Assembly: GCF_029213205.1 (NCBI RefSeq) | Contig: NZ_JARGNH010000014.1 | Coordinates: forward strand, 1 to 64,000 | From: Pseudooceanicola sp. | GTDB lineage: Bacteria; Pseudomonadota; Alphaproteobacteria; Rhodobacterales; Rhodobacteraceae | Reading direction: 5' to 3' | DNA length: 64,000 nt | Part shown: positions 17,158 through 27,577 of the stretch, piece after piece | Numbering within the stretch: the stretch's first letter is position 1 | How the letters are laid out: every line of letters starts with the position of its first letter | Made by a program: the position numbers and the translations under genes | The notes under the pieces: generated by a model | The model's input: the letters and a program-made list of their open reading frames with translations, nothing else | Told to the model about the DNA's origin: nothing | Database searches by the model: none

Positions 17158-20100
17158 TCTGTTTCTCCCCGTCCTTGTCAAAAAACACCGGATCGACGAT
17201 CCGCGCCGACACCCGGCCGCCATCCAATTGGCCGAACTCGATCACCTCGCCTTGCCGGTCCGGCCCGTTCAGCACCAGCCCCATGGCAATCCCGCGTCCC
17301 AGCGTCGGCGAATGATAGGTCGAGGTGACCCGCCCGATGGTCACCGCCTGGCCGTTGGCATTGACCCCCGCGCCCAGCGCATAGGCGCCCTCTGGCAAGA
17401 CCGAGCCGTCAAGGGTTTCCAGCCCGACCAGTTTCCACCGGTTCGGGTCCGTCATATGGCTGCGCGCCTGCGCCCGTTTGCCGAGGTAATCGGTTTTCTT
17501 CTTTGAAATCGCCCAATCCAGCCCCAGGTCCTGCGGGATAACTGTACCGTCAGTCTCGTCGCCGATCATGATAAAGCCCTTTTCGGCGCGCATCACATGC
17601 AACGCCTCGGTGCCATAGGGCATCATGCCGAGCGGTGCCCCGGCCTCCAGCAGCCGGTCCCAGAGCGCCTGCCCTTGCGAGGCCGGCACCGCGATTTCGT
17701 AAGACAGCTCGCCGGAAAAGCTGATCCGGTAGATCCGCGCCTTGATCCCGGCGACCTCGCGATCCGCCCAGGCCATGAACGGAAAGGTTTGACTTTCCAT
17801 GCCCTCTGCCCCCAACGATTCGATCACTTCGCGGGCCTTCGGGCCGACCACCGCGATCTGGGCATAGTGTTCGGTGACATTGGCGGTATAGACCTGCCAG
17901 TCCCACCATTCGGTCTGCAGCCATTCCTCCATATGCGCGTGGATCCGCTCGGCGCCGCCGGTGGTGGTGTGGCAGAGGAAGGTGTCGTCATCCCAGCGCG
18001 CCACCACACCATCGTCGATGAGAAAGCCGTTTTCGCTGCACATCAGCCCATAGCGGCATTTTCCCGGTTTCAGGCTCGACATCATGTTGGTGTAGAGCAT
18101 GTCGAGGAACCGCCCCGCATCCGGCCCCTTGACCACGATCTTGCCCAGCGTCGAGGCATCGAGCAGCCCGACCCCACCGCGCACCTGGGTGATCTCACGC
18201 GCCACCGCCTCGGCGTGGCTTTCGCCGTCCTGCGGATAGCAATAGGGGCGACGCCAATGGCCAACCGGCTCCCACTGCGCGCCGTTTGCCTGGTGCCAGT
18301 CGTGCATCGGGGTGCGGCGCAGCGGCTGAAACAGATCGCCGCGCGCCTCACCGGCAATCGCGCCCATGCTGATCGGGGTGTAGGGAGGGCGGAAGGTGGT
18401 GGTGCCGACCGCCGGGATCGGCGCGTTCAGACTGCCCGCCAACACCGCCAGACCGTTGATATTGCTCAGCTTACCCTGATCAGTCGCCATCCCGAGGGTG
18501 GTATAGCGCTTGGCGTGTTCGACACTTTCAAACCCCTCCTGCGCGGCCAGTTGCACGTCGGACACCTTGACGTCGTTCTGATAATCCAGAAACGCCTTGG
18601 CGCGCAGCCCGGAGCCGGCCCCCTGCGGCATCATCCAAACCGGTTCGATCGGCGCCTCAGGCAGGTCGACGATCTCGGGCAGCGGCTGCGCCCTGCCGGA
18701 TCGGGCGCTGTGGCCGCAGCGTTCGGCAGCCTGCAACCCGGCCTGGTGCGCATTCGCCACCAGCGCGGCCAGGCCGAACTCGCCATCGGCGGCGCCTGCG
18801 GCGATCACAAAGGGCAGGCCATCGGCGCCGGTGGCGGCGCGATCGGCGTCGGGGCGGAACATCGCCTGCGCCTCGTCCCAGGTGAGCTTGCCGCCGCAAT
18901 GCGACCACAGATGCACCACCGGTGACCAGCCACCCGACATTGCCACCGCGTCACAGGGAATGGTTTCCAGCACCGCGCCCTCGCCCGCCTGGGCGCAGAT
19001 CGCCACCGCGGTGACCCGCTTGCCGCCCAGCACCCTGGCGATGCCGCGGCCGGTCTCGACCCGGATACCGGCGGCACGGGCCTGCGCCGCCAATGCGCCG
19101 CCACCACCCGGGCGGGCGTCGAGGATCGCGGGCACCGCAAGGCCCGCCGAATGCAGGGTCAGGGCGCTGCGATAGGCGTCATCATTATTGGTCACCACCA
19201 GGGTGCGATCTCCCGGTGACACCGCCCAATTGACCACGTAATCGCGAATCGCTGAGGCCAGCATCACCCCGGGCACATCATTGCCGGCAAAGCTGATCGG
19301 CCGCTCGATGGCCCCCGTCGCGGTGATGATCTGTGCCGCGCGGATCCGCCAGAGCCGGTGCCGGGGTCCCGGCGTGCCAGGCGCATGATCGCTGAGCCGC
19401 TCATAGCCCAGCACATAGCCGTGATCATAGACCCCCGCGCCCATCATCCGGTTGCGCATCCGCACATTCGGGCGCGCGGCCAGATCGGCCACCAGCGCCG
19501 CGCAATGGGCCTCTGCCTCCAGATCGCCGATCTGACCGCCATCGACCGGGGCACGACCGCCCCAATCGGCGCTTTGTTCGAGCACCAGCACCTCGGCGCC
19601 GGAGTCGGCGGCGGCCCTGGCGGCGGTCAGCCCGGCAATGCCGCCGCCGATCACCAGCACATCGGTGAAGGCGTAGAAGTGTTCATAGCGATCGGCGTCG
19701 CGCGCTGTCGGCGCCCGGCCCAGACCGGCAGATTGGCGGATGATCGGTTCGTAGAGATGTTTCCAGAAGGCGCGCGGCCATTGGAAGGTCTTGTAATAGA
19801 ATCCCGCGGGAAAGAATTGCGACACCCGCGCATTGACCGCGCCGATGTCGAAATCAAGGCTCGGCCAATGGTTCTGGCTCTGGGCACTCAGACCAGAGAA
19901 CAACTCCTGCGTCGTGGCGCGCTGGTTGGGTTCGAAAGACCCGCCCGCACCCAGCCCGACCAGGGCATTGGGCTCTTCGCTGCCGCTGGCGATCAGCCCG
20001 CGTGGCCGGTGATACTTGAAACTGCGCCCCAGCAGGGTCTGGTTGTTGGCCAGCAGCGCCGAGGCCAGCGTATCCCCCGCCTGACCGCTGAATTGTTTGC

Positions 20101-20170
20101 CGTTGAAGGTGAAGTCGAGGCGTTTTGATCGGTCGATCAGGCGCCCGCCCTTGGCAAGCCGGGTGCTCAT
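17150..20170 (-). CDS. soxA: Sarcosine oxidase alpha subunit
   Basis: MSTRLAKGGRLIDRSKRLDFTFNGKQFSGQAGDTLASALLAN; Rossmann VLVIGGGIAGLTAARAAADSG; C-terminal GCV-T-like domain. Confidence 0.95.
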   Translation of the reverse strand: MSTRLAKGGRLIDRSKRLDFTFNGKQFSGQAGDTLASALLANNQTLLGRSFKYHRPRGLIASGSEEPNALVGLGAGGSFEPNQRATTQELFSGLSAQSQNHWPSLDFDIGAVNARVSQFFPAGFYYKTFQWPRAFWKHLYEPIIRQSAGLGRAPTARDADRYEHFYAFTDVLVIGGGIAGLTAARAAADSGAEVLVLEQSADWGGRAPVDGGQIGDLEAEAHCAALVADLAARPNVRMRNRMMGAGVYDHGYVLGYERLSDHAPGTPGPRHRLWRIRAAQIITATGAIERPISFAGNDVPGVMLASAIRDYVVNWAVSPGDRTLVVTNNDDAYRSALTLHSAGLAVPAILDARPGGGGALAAQARAAGIRVETGRGIARVLGGKRVTAVAICAQAGEGAVLETIPCDAVAMSGGWSPVVHLWSHCGGKLTWDEAQAMFRPDADRAATGADGLPFVIAAGAADGEFGLAALVANAHQAGLQAAERCGHSARSGRAQPLPEIVDLPEAPIEPVWMMPQGAGSGLRAKAFLDYQNDVKVSDVQLAAQEGFESVEHAKRYTTLGMATDQGKLSNINGLAVLAGSLNAPIPAVGTTTFRPPYTPISMGAIAGEARGDLFQPLRRTPMHDWHQANGAQWEPVGHWRRPYCYPQDGESHAEAVAREITQVRGGVGLLDASTLGKIVVKGPDAGRFLDMLYTNMMSSLKPGKCRYGLMCSENGFLIDDGVVARWDDDTFLCHTTTGGAERIHAHMEEWLQTEWWDWQVYTANVTEHYAQIAVVGPKAREVIESLGAEGMESQTFPFMAWADREVAGIKARIYRISFSGELSYEIAVPASQGQALWDRLLEAGAPLGMMPYGTEALHVMRAEKGFIMIGDETDGTVIPQDLGLDWAISKKKTDYLGKRAQARSHMTDPNRWKLVGLETLDGSVLPEGAYALGAGVNANGQAVTIGRVTSTYHSPTLGRGIAMGLVLNGPDRQGEVIEFGQLDGGRVSARIVDPVFFDKDGEKQNV

Positions 20171-20197
20171 GCTGTGGCCTCCGGCGCGGTGGCACGG

Positions 20198-20250
20198 CGG
20201 GGGGCTGTCTGCCCCCCGCACCCCCCGAGAATATTTCTGGCAAGATGAAG
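20198..20250 (+). repeat. Interspersed REP-like element, copy B, inside the sox operon
   Basis: cggggggctgtctgccccccg hairpin then ccccccgagaatatttctggcaagatgaag. Confidence 0.75.
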
Positions 20251-20252
20251 GA

Positions 20253-20582
20253 TCATGATACGCTTTCCTGGGTCCAGCCGGGGCGTTTTTCCGCGATGCG
20301 GTCACGGAGCGCCTGTGGCGGCTCCGTGGTCTGCGCCGGGTAGGTGCCGAAGATTTCCAGGGTCTGGGTGCAGCGGGCGGCGTGGAACCACTTGCCGCAG
20401 CCGTTGACATGGCGCCAGCGCTCGAAATGCACGCCGCGCGGGTTTTGCCGCTGGAACAGATAGGTTTCGAAATCGCTGTCGGAACTGTCGGGGCCAAAAC
20501 GTTTGAGATGCGCCTCGCCGCCGCAGTGGAATTCGGTTTCCTCGGCACTCACGCCACAACAGGGGCAGGTCAGGATCAGCAT
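20253..20582 (-). CDS. soxD: Sarcosine oxidase delta subunit
   Basis: MLILTCPCCGVSAEETEFHCGGEAHLKRF zinc-binding N-terminus; GCGKWFHAARCTQT. Confidence 0.95.
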   Translation of the reverse strand: MLILTCPCCGVSAEETEFHCGGEAHLKRFGPDSSDSDFETYLFQRQNPRGVHFERWRHVNGCGKWFHAARCTQTLEIFGTYPAQTTEPPQALRDRIAEKRPGWTQESVS

Positions 20583-20664
20583 GGTGTCATCCTTTTCTCG
20601 GTCAGGCCCGGCTCAGCCGCGAGGGCCGCGCACATCCGTTTGACCAGGGCTTCGGAACCGGCCA

Positions 20665-21909
20665 TCAATGCGCCACCCCCGCCGCCACGCTTTCATCGAC
20701 AAAGCGGCCCTCGCGGAACCGCTCCAGCCCGAATTCGGCGGTCAGCGGCGAAGCGCCGGTCGCCATCAGCTCGGCAAAGCCCCAGCCGGAGCCGGGGATG
20801 GCCTTGAAACCACCGGTGCCCCAGCCGCAATTGATGAAACAGCCGTCGAGCGGGGTTCGTGACAAAATCGGTGAGCGGTCGCCGGTCATGTCGACGATGC
20901 CGCCCCATTGCCGCAGCATTTTCAGCCGCGAGATCATCGGGAAGGTTTCGACCAGGGCGCGCACGGTTTCCTCGATATGATGGAACGATCCGCGCTGGGT
21001 GTAATTGTTATAGCCATCGGCGCCGCCACCGATCACCATCTCGCCCTTGTCGGATTGGCTCATGTAGCCATGCACGGTGTTGGCCATCACCACCACATCC
21101 ATGCAGGGCTTGATCGGTTCGGAGACCAGCGCCTGCAGCGCCACGCTTTCAATCGGCAAGCGGAAGCCAGCCATTTCGGCCAGCACCCCGGAATGACCAG
21201 CGACCACCATCCCCAGCTTGGCGCAGTCAATCGCGCCCTTGCTGGTCTCAACCCCGGTGACCTTGCCGCCCTCAGAGCGCACCCCGGTCACCTCGCATTG
21301 CTGAATGATGTCGATGCCCATCGCCGAACAGGCGCGGGCATAACCCCAGGCCACCGCATCATGGCGCGCGGTGCCGCCGCGTGGCTGCCAGAGCGCACCA
21401 AGGACCGGGTAGCGCGGGCCGTCGATATTGATGATCGGGCAAAGCTGCCTGACCCGGTCCGGCCCGACGAATTCGGTTTCGACCCCCTGCAGCGCATTGG
21501 CATGGGCGGTGCGCAGATAGCCGCGTTTTTCATGTTCGGTCTGGGCCAGCATCATCACCCCACGCGGGCTGAACATGACATTGTAGTTCAGATCCTGACT
21601 GAGGGTCTCATACAGGCTGCGCGCCTTTTCATAGATCGCGGACGAGGAATCCTGCAGGTAGTTCGAACGGATGATCGTGGTGTTGCGCCCGGTGTTGCCG
21701 CCGCCGAGCCAGCCCTTTTCCAGCACCGCGACATTGGTGATGCCGTGGTTCTTGCCAAGGTAATAGGCGGTGGCCAACCCGTGGCCCCCGGCCCCGACGA
21801 TGATCACGTCATAGCGTTTTTTCGGCGCGGGTGCCGCCCAGGCGCGGTCCCAGCCGCTGTGATGGCGCAGCGCCTCGCGAGCGATGGCAAAGGCGGAATA
21901 GCGTTTCAT
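20665..21909 (-). CDS. soxB: Sarcosine oxidase beta subunit
   Basis: MKRYSAFAIAREALRHHSGWDRAW; FAD motif VIIVGAGGHGLATAYYLGKNHG. Confidence 0.96.
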   Translation of the reverse strand: MKRYSAFAIAREALRHHSGWDRAWAAPAPKKRYDVIIVGAGGHGLATAYYLGKNHGITNVAVLEKGWLGGGNTGRNTTIIRSNYLQDSSSAIYEKARSLYETLSQDLNYNVMFSPRGVMMLAQTEHEKRGYLRTAHANALQGVETEFVGPDRVRQLCPIINIDGPRYPVLGALWQPRGGTARHDAVAWGYARACSAMGIDIIQQCEVTGVRSEGGKVTGVETSKGAIDCAKLGMVVAGHSGVLAEMAGFRLPIESVALQALVSEPIKPCMDVVVMANTVHGYMSQSDKGEMVIGGGADGYNNYTQRGSFHHIEETVRALVETFPMISRLKMLRQWGGIVDMTGDRSPILSRTPLDGCFINCGWGTGGFKAIPGSGWGFAELMATGASPLTAEFGLERFREGRFVDESVAAGVAH

Positions 21910-22098
21910 CGGCGGCAGGCTCCGTCTGGATCGGGTGGGCCGGGTGGCTGGCCCTGTTCTGAACCCTTAGCGGATTTGTCCGCCGACCGGGAGCGTCATC
22001 TCAGATCACACTTGCGACATGGCTTGGCAAGCGCGGGCATTTGGCCTTTTTTGCCGCGGGCGCACGCGCTATGCAATGCGGGTTTAATCGGAGCGCCC

Positions 22099-23319
22099 AT
22101 GCTTTTCTGGATCATCGCAGCCGGCCTGTCGGCCAGTGTCGCCGGGCTGATCGGCCTGACGGCGCTGCGCGCGCCATCACGGGTCGCCGGGCCCGGCGGC
22201 GCCGATATCCCGGTCTATCGCGCGCAATTGGCCGAGGTCGCGCGGGATCAGGCGCGCGGGGTGATCGGCGCGGACGAGGCCGGGCGGCTGAGCAATGAAA
22301 TCGCCCGCCGGTTGCTGGCCGCCGATGCAGCGGCTCAGACCGGGGCCGAGTCAGTGACGCGGCGCCTGTCGCCTGGGCTTGTGGCGCTGCTGGCACTCTT
22401 GGTGGTCGGCGGCGCACTGGCGCTTTATACGCGGCTGGGCGCGCCGGGCTATGGCGACCTGCCGCTGGCGGACCGGCTGGCAATGGCCGCCGAGCTGCGC
22501 GACACCCGCCCCAGCCAGGCTGAGGTCGAGGCAAGCCTGCCGCCGAAGTCGCCTGTCGAGGTGGCCGAGGAATTCCAGACCCTGATGACGCGACTGCGCG
22601 ATGCGGTGGCCACCAGGCCCGGCGATTTGCAAGGTCACCGGTTGTTGGCCCGCAACGAGGCGTCGCTGGGCAATTTTCGCGCTGCCTATGCCGCGCAGGA
22701 ACAGGTTCTGATGATCCTGGGCACCACGGCTACGGCGCAGGATTACCTCGATTACGGCGAATACATGATCTATGCGGCGGGCGGCTATGTGTCGCCCAAA
22801 GCCGAAAGCGCCCTGCGCGCGGTGCTGAGCCGCGACGCCGAGAACGGTACGGCGCAATATTACCTCGGTGCAATGTGGCGCCAGACCGGGCGTCCGGATC
22901 TGGCATTTCGGATCTGGGACCGGCTGTTGCGGACCGGGCCAGAAAACGCCAGCTGGATCGCACCGATCCGCGCGCAGATCGACGAGGCCGCGATGCTGGC
23001 CGGGGTCACCTATGAACCGCCGCGCCCGAACGAAAGCCTGGCCGGGCCGAGTGCTGCGGATATCGATGCGGCAGGCGAGATGGATGTGACAGAGCGTCAG
23101 GATATGATCCGCGGCATGGTCACCCGGCTGGCAGAGCGACTGGCGACCCAGGGCGGGTCGGCAGCGGAATGGGCACGGCTGATCGGCGCCTACGGGGTGC
23201 TGGGAGAGACGGCGCGCGCCCGCACCATCCGCGACGAAGCGCGGCAGGTCTTTGCCGGGCGCAGTGCCGATCTGGCCACCATCGACGCCGCCGCCGCCGA
23301 GGCGGGACTGAACGAATGA
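22099..23319 (+). CDS. ccmI: Cytochrome c-type biogenesis protein CcmI
   Basis: MLFWIIAAGLSASVAGLIGLTALRAP, YRAQLAEVARDQARGVIGADEA, TPR-like C-terminus. Confidence 0.9.
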   Translation: MLFWIIAAGLSASVAGLIGLTALRAPSRVAGPGGADIPVYRAQLAEVARDQARGVIGADEAGRLSNEIARRLLAADAAAQTGAESVTRRLSPGLVALLALLVVGGALALYTRLGAPGYGDLPLADRLAMAAELRDTRPSQAEVEASLPPKSPVEVAEEFQTLMTRLRDAVATRPGDLQGHRLLARNEASLGNFRAAYAAQEQVLMILGTTATAQDYLDYGEYMIYAAGGYVSPKAESALRAVLSRDAENGTAQYYLGAMWRQTGRPDLAFRIWDRLLRTGPENASWIAPIRAQIDEAAMLAGVTYEPPRPNESLAGPSAADIDAAGEMDVTERQDMIRGMVTRLAERLATQGGSAAEWARLIGAYGVLGETARARTIRDEARQVFAGRSADLATIDAAAAEAGLNE

Positions 23320-23792
23320 TCCACGACGACATCGCCGATTTCGCCGCCGCGTTGCCGCCGTTCCGGGCGCTGGCCGGGATCGATCTGGGCGACAAGACCA
23401 TCGGCATAGCGGTGTCGGATGTGACACAGAGCGTCGCCACCCCGCTGAGCACCATCCGGCGCAAGAAATTCACCCCCGATGCCGAGGCGCTGATCGAGAT
23501 TCTGCGGCAACGCAATATCGGCGGTCTGATCTTTGGCCTGCCGCGCAATATGGACGGCTCCGAAGGGCCGCGCTGTCAGGCGACTCGCGCCTTTGCCCGC
23601 AATTTTCAGCGGATCCACGATCTGCCCATCGGGTTCTGGGATGAACGGCTGTCCACCGTCGCCGCCGAGCGGGCGCTGATCGAGGCGGACACCTCGCGAC
23701 GGCGCCGGGCCGAGGTCATCGATCATGTCGCGGCGGGTTATATCCTGCAGGGGGCGCTGGACCGGCTGCAGCATATGCGGAGTGCGGGATGA
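23316..23792 (+). CDS. ruvX: Holliday junction resolvase RuvX (YqgF family)
   Basis: LAGIDLGDKTIGIAVSD, LIFGLPRNMDGSEG, FWDERLSTVAAERALIE; ATGA overlap with ccmI. Confidence 0.93.
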   Translation: MIHDDIADFAAALPPFRALAGIDLGDKTIGIAVSDVTQSVATPLSTIRRKKFTPDAEALIEILRQRNIGGLIFGLPRNMDGSEGPRCQATRAFARNFQRIHDLPIGFWDERLSTVAAERALIEADTSRRRRAEVIDHVAAGYILQGALDRLQHMRSAG

Positions 23793-24028
23793 GCGACGAG
23801 ATCTGGCAGCGCGCCGAAATCGCCTCGCCCTGCATCAAGATTTGCCTGATCCACCCGGATGCGGGGCTGTGCACCGGCTGCCTGCGCAGCCGCGATGAAA
23901 TCACCATGTGGTCGCGCTATTCGGATCAGGAGCGCGCCGCGATCATCGCCGAATTGCCGACCCGCCAGCCGCGGCTCAGCCGCAGGCGCGGTGGTCGCAG
24001 CGGTCGGTTGCAGCGGGGCGGTGAATAG
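23789..24028 (+). CDS. DUF1289 domain protein
   Basis: SPCIKICLIHPDAGLCTGCLRSRDEI. Confidence 0.9.
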   Translation: MSDEIWQRAEIASPCIKICLIHPDAGLCTGCLRSRDEITMWSRYSDQERAAIIAELPTRQPRLSRRRGGRSGRLQRGGE

Positions 24029-24038
24029 GGTCTGAAAC

Positions 24039-24992
24039 CTAGGCCGCCTGATGCGCCGGGTACAGATCGATGTGATGCGCCCGCACCAGGCCATAACCGC
24101 CGGGCACAATCGCCACGACCTTGCCGCCCAGCGTCACCCGTGCAGTGCCGGGATTGGCCGGATCCTCGGAAATCCCGATCCGTCCGTCGCCCGTCTCTTC
24201 GCGGTTATAGGCGATCATGATCTGATCCGCTTCGGGATCAAAATCTTCGATCAGCAGCGGCGCCGCAGGGTTGGCGCGATGCGCCTTGCCAGAGGCGAAA
24301 CCGGTGTCAAAATCGTCGTCTTCATCCTCGTCGCGACGGGCCAGACCGATATCGGGGGCACCACCGCGGACCATGCCGCCAATCGCATCGGCGATCTTGG
24401 CCGCAGGCTTGGCCTCAGGCGCGCCTTCGACCTCCAGCAGGTCACCGCGCGCCATCGAGCTGATGAGATCGAGATCGACATCATCCTCGAACAGTTCGTC
24501 ATCCTCATCGGCGCTGTCCCAATCGCGCAGATCGCTTGCGCCATGAAACGCGCGGCGCTCGGCAATTTCGGGCGTGTCGTCCTCATCCAGATCGCCAGCA
24601 CCCGCGCTGGAATAATCCGCATCCACGTCAAAACCACCGATCACCGAACGGATGGTATCACCAACCGAGGCATCGGTTGCCTCAGCCATGGTTGCGAGGT
24701 GATCGTCCATCCCGGAGATGCCATCGCCCTCTCTGTCGAAATCATCTTCGACCACTGCGGCCAGCGGCAGATCGTCGGCGGCATCCTGCAGCGCCTTCTT
24801 GCTGCGCTTCTTGTTCTTGCGAGCCAGGTCGAACCCGAGGATGCCGATCCCGGCCCCTTCGTCTTCGTCCTCCGAGGTTTCGAATTCATCCATGTCATAC
24901 CGTGACGCCCCGGAATATTCCGGTTCGTTGGTGGTGGTGGTGAAATAGATGCCGATCGAGGCAAGGGCAAAAACGATGAGAAGCTCAAGCAT
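24039..24992 (-). CDS. Acidic membrane-anchored protein of unknown function
   Basis: N-terminal TM MLELLIVFALASIGIYFTT followed by long D/E-rich stretches; full-length uninterrupted ORF between annotated genes. Confidence 0.7.
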   Translation of the reverse strand: MLELLIVFALASIGIYFTTTTNEPEYSGASRYDMDEFETSEDEDEGAGIGILGFDLARKNKKRSKKALQDAADDLPLAAVVEDDFDREGDGISGMDDHLATMAEATDASVGDTIRSVIGGFDVDADYSSAGAGDLDEDDTPEIAERRAFHGASDLRDWDSADEDDELFEDDVDLDLISSMARGDLLEVEGAPEAKPAAKIADAIGGMVRGGAPDIGLARRDEDEDDDFDTGFASGKAHRANPAAPLLIEDFDPEADQIMIAYNREETGDGRIGISEDPANPGTARVTLGGKVVAIVPGGYGLVRAHHIDLYPAHQAA

Positions 24993-25089
24993 GGCGAGAA
25001 TCCTGCGGTTGGTTGCCGCATTTGTCGCCGCAGATTTAGGCCCGATCAGGGCCAGAGCAGGGCCATGTCAGGGAAACCCGGCGGCAGGA

Positions 25090-25914
25090 TCAGCCAATAA
25101 GCGCCTTGCGCAGCATGTTCAGCGCCACCAGAAACAGGAAGGCGGCAAAGATCCGGCGCAGCGGTTTCGGGTCGGTGGCATGGGCCAGTTTCACCCCCAG
25201 CGGCGTGGTGATCAGGGTCATCGCGATGACCACGAAGAACGCCGGCAGGTTCACCGCGCCAAGGCTGTAAGGCGGAACCGTCTGGCCCACGGGGGTATAG
25301 AACAGAAAGCCGGTGACCGAGGGCACCGCGATCAGCACACCAAAGCCCGAGGCGGTGGCGACCGCACGGTGGATCGGGCGAGCGTAGAGGGTCATCAACG
25401 GCACCCCGAAACTGCCGCCGCCAATCCCCATCAGCACCGACATGAAGCCGAGCAGAGGCGACAGCAGCGCGCGTTTCACCCCGGTCGGCATCGATTCGGC
25501 CAGCCGCCATTCGGGTTTGCCAAAGGCCAGGTAAAGGCCAACGACGATGCCCAGAACCCCGAACAGGATTTGCAGCGCCAGCGAGCGCACCGAGGCGGCG
25601 ACCAGCATCCCCAGCACCGCGCCGATGACGATGCCTGGCGCCCAGGTTTTTAGGATATCCCAATCGACCGCGCCCTTGCGATTGTGCGAATGCAGCGACC
25701 TGAGCGAGGTGACCACGATGGTGGCCAGCGAGGTGGCCAGACAGATCTGCATCAGGTTCGGCCCGCCATAGCCGAGGGTGGTGAAGGCGTAAAAGAATGC
25801 CGGCACCAGAACGATGCCACCGCCAACCCCGAGCAACCCGGCCAGCACCCCGGCAAAGGCGCCAATCACCAGCAGCAGGGCAAACATGGTAACCAGAAGG
25901 GTGGGATCGGGCAT
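25090..25914 (-). CDS. TSUP family transporter (TauE/SafE)
   Basis: GAFAGVLAGLLGVGGGIVLVPAFFYAF and second repeat LGFMSVLMGIGGGSFGVPLM. Confidence 0.9.
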   Translation of the reverse strand: MPDPTLLVTMFALLLVIGAFAGVLAGLLGVGGGIVLVPAFFYAFTTLGYGGPNLMQICLATSLATIVVTSLRSLHSHNRKGAVDWDILKTWAPGIVIGAVLGMLVAASVRSLALQILFGVLGIVVGLYLAFGKPEWRLAESMPTGVKRALLSPLLGFMSVLMGIGGGSFGVPLMTLYARPIHRAVATASGFGVLIAVPSVTGFLFYTPVGQTVPPYSLGAVNLPAFFVVIAMTLITTPLGVKLAHATDPKPLRRIFAAFLFLVALNMLRKALIG

Positions 25915-26092
25915 GATGTTTCCTTTGACGGGACTGGCAGCAGCAGAACCACCTTTTGCGCCGCATCGCAAGCTTGCGGGCGTCGCGGCCTTGGCATTCC
26001 CGGGCGTCGAACATAGCTTGCGCGGCGACTCGGCCCCCCCGCTCCCGCCCATGCCCGCGGCTTGCCGCCCCGTGCGCCCGAAAGGCTCCGAC

Positions 26093-27271
26093 ATGCTTCG
26101 CCTGGCGATAGTCCTCGGCCTGCTTGGCCTCATTGGCCCGTTTGCGGTCGATATGTATCTGCCCGCCCTGCCCCGCATCGCCCTCGATCTGGGCAGCAGC
26201 GAAGCGCAGGTGCAAATGACCCTGACCGCCTATTTCGCCACCTTCGGCCTGGGCCAGCTGTTCTATGGCCCGATGTCGGATCAGACCGGGCGCAAACCGC
26301 CGATCCTGCTGGGGCTGGCGGTGTTCCTGGCCGGGTCGCTGGGCGCGATGAGCGCCGGGGATGTGACCAGCCTGGCGCTCTGGCGGGCGCTGCAGGGGCT
26401 GGGCGGCGCGGCGCTGATGGTGGTCACGCGGGCGGTGATCCGCGACCGCTATACCGGGGCCGAGGCGACGCGGCTGATGGCGATGCTGATGCTTGTCATC
26501 TCGGTCTCGCCAATGCTGGCGCCGCTGGCCGGAGCCGGGGTGATCGCGGTGGCCGATTGGCGGGCGGTGTTCGGTGTGCTGGCCGGGCTGGCGCTGATCA
26601 GCCTGGTGCTGGCCTCGACGACGCTGCCCGAAACCCTGCCACGTGAGCGCCGGGTGCCGGTGAACCTGACCAATATGCGGCGCGGCGCCGGGGTGCTGCT
26701 GCGCGATCCGCTGTTCATGGGGCTGACCTTTATCGGCGGTTTCGGCATGGCCAGCTTCTTTGTCTTCATCGCCTCGGCCAGCTTTGTCTATTCCGGTGAA
26801 TTCGGGCTGAGCCCGACCGGGTTCTCCATCGCCTTCGCAATCAATGCCATCGGCTTTTTCTCAGCCTCGCAAGTGGCGGCCCCGCTGGGCATGCGGCTCG
26901 GGGTGGCAAAGGTGATCCGCCTGGCGGTGATCGGATTCTGCCTCAGCACCGCCACCCTGGCCCTGCTGGCGTTGTCCGGTCTGGCCGGGCTCTACACGAT
27001 CATCGCCGGGCTGTTCCTCGGCAATGCCTGCCTCGGCCTGGTGATCCCGACGACGATGGTTCTGGCGCTGGACGAGCATGGCGATATCGCCGGGCTGGCC
27101 TCGTCCCTGGGCGGCACCTTGCAGATGCTGGCGGGCGGGCTGATGATCCTGGTCTCGGGGCTGTTCTTTGACGGAACCGCAGTGCCGATGCTGCTGGTCA
27201 TCGCCGCCTGCGCCGGGATCAGCCTGACGCTGACCCTGATCATCCTGTCGCCACGGCGGCGGATTGCCTAA
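26093..27271 (+). CDS. MFS transporter, Bcr/CflA-like multidrug efflux
   Basis: FAVDMYLPALPRIALDLGSSEAQVQMTLTAYFATFGLGQLFYGPMSDQTGRKPP. Confidence 0.9.
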   Translation: MLRLAIVLGLLGLIGPFAVDMYLPALPRIALDLGSSEAQVQMTLTAYFATFGLGQLFYGPMSDQTGRKPPILLGLAVFLAGSLGAMSAGDVTSLALWRALQGLGGAALMVVTRAVIRDRYTGAEATRLMAMLMLVISVSPMLAPLAGAGVIAVADWRAVFGVLAGLALISLVLASTTLPETLPRERRVPVNLTNMRRGAGVLLRDPLFMGLTFIGGFGMASFFVFIASASFVYSGEFGLSPTGFSIAFAINAIGFFSASQVAAPLGMRLGVAKVIRLAVIGFCLSTATLALLALSGLAGLYTIIAGLFLGNACLGLVIPTTMVLALDEHGDIAGLASSLGGTLQMLAGGLMILVSGLFFDGTAVPMLLVIAACAGISLTLTLIILSPRRRIA

Positions 27272-27577
27272 CAGGGTGCCGAAACAGTCGCTTATCAGGA
27301 AGGCTGTCCCCGCATCAGGGCCGTTTCGCCTGATCGCGCCGTCCTTTGGCGGCTCGACATGTGCCCCGTGGATCGTCTCTCCGCGTCATGCGGCACGCAA
27401 AACCGGGGTGGTCTGGCGAGGTGGTTGGCGGCTATTGTCAGAGTGAACCACGGCCCGCTCGTCTCGTCCGTCCCGCGCATCCTCACCCCCGTCGGCGCGG
27501 CCCAAAGGGTGAACCATGTTCTCAAAGCCCTGTCGAGGCAGGGCTCGTTCAGCAACCTTTTGGGCCACGGAGGCGAC

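Noticed and set aside
20908-23319. 803-aa plus-strand ORF
   Set aside because: The N-terminal part is antisense to soxB; only 22099-23319 (CcmI) has a recognisable N-terminus and domain content.
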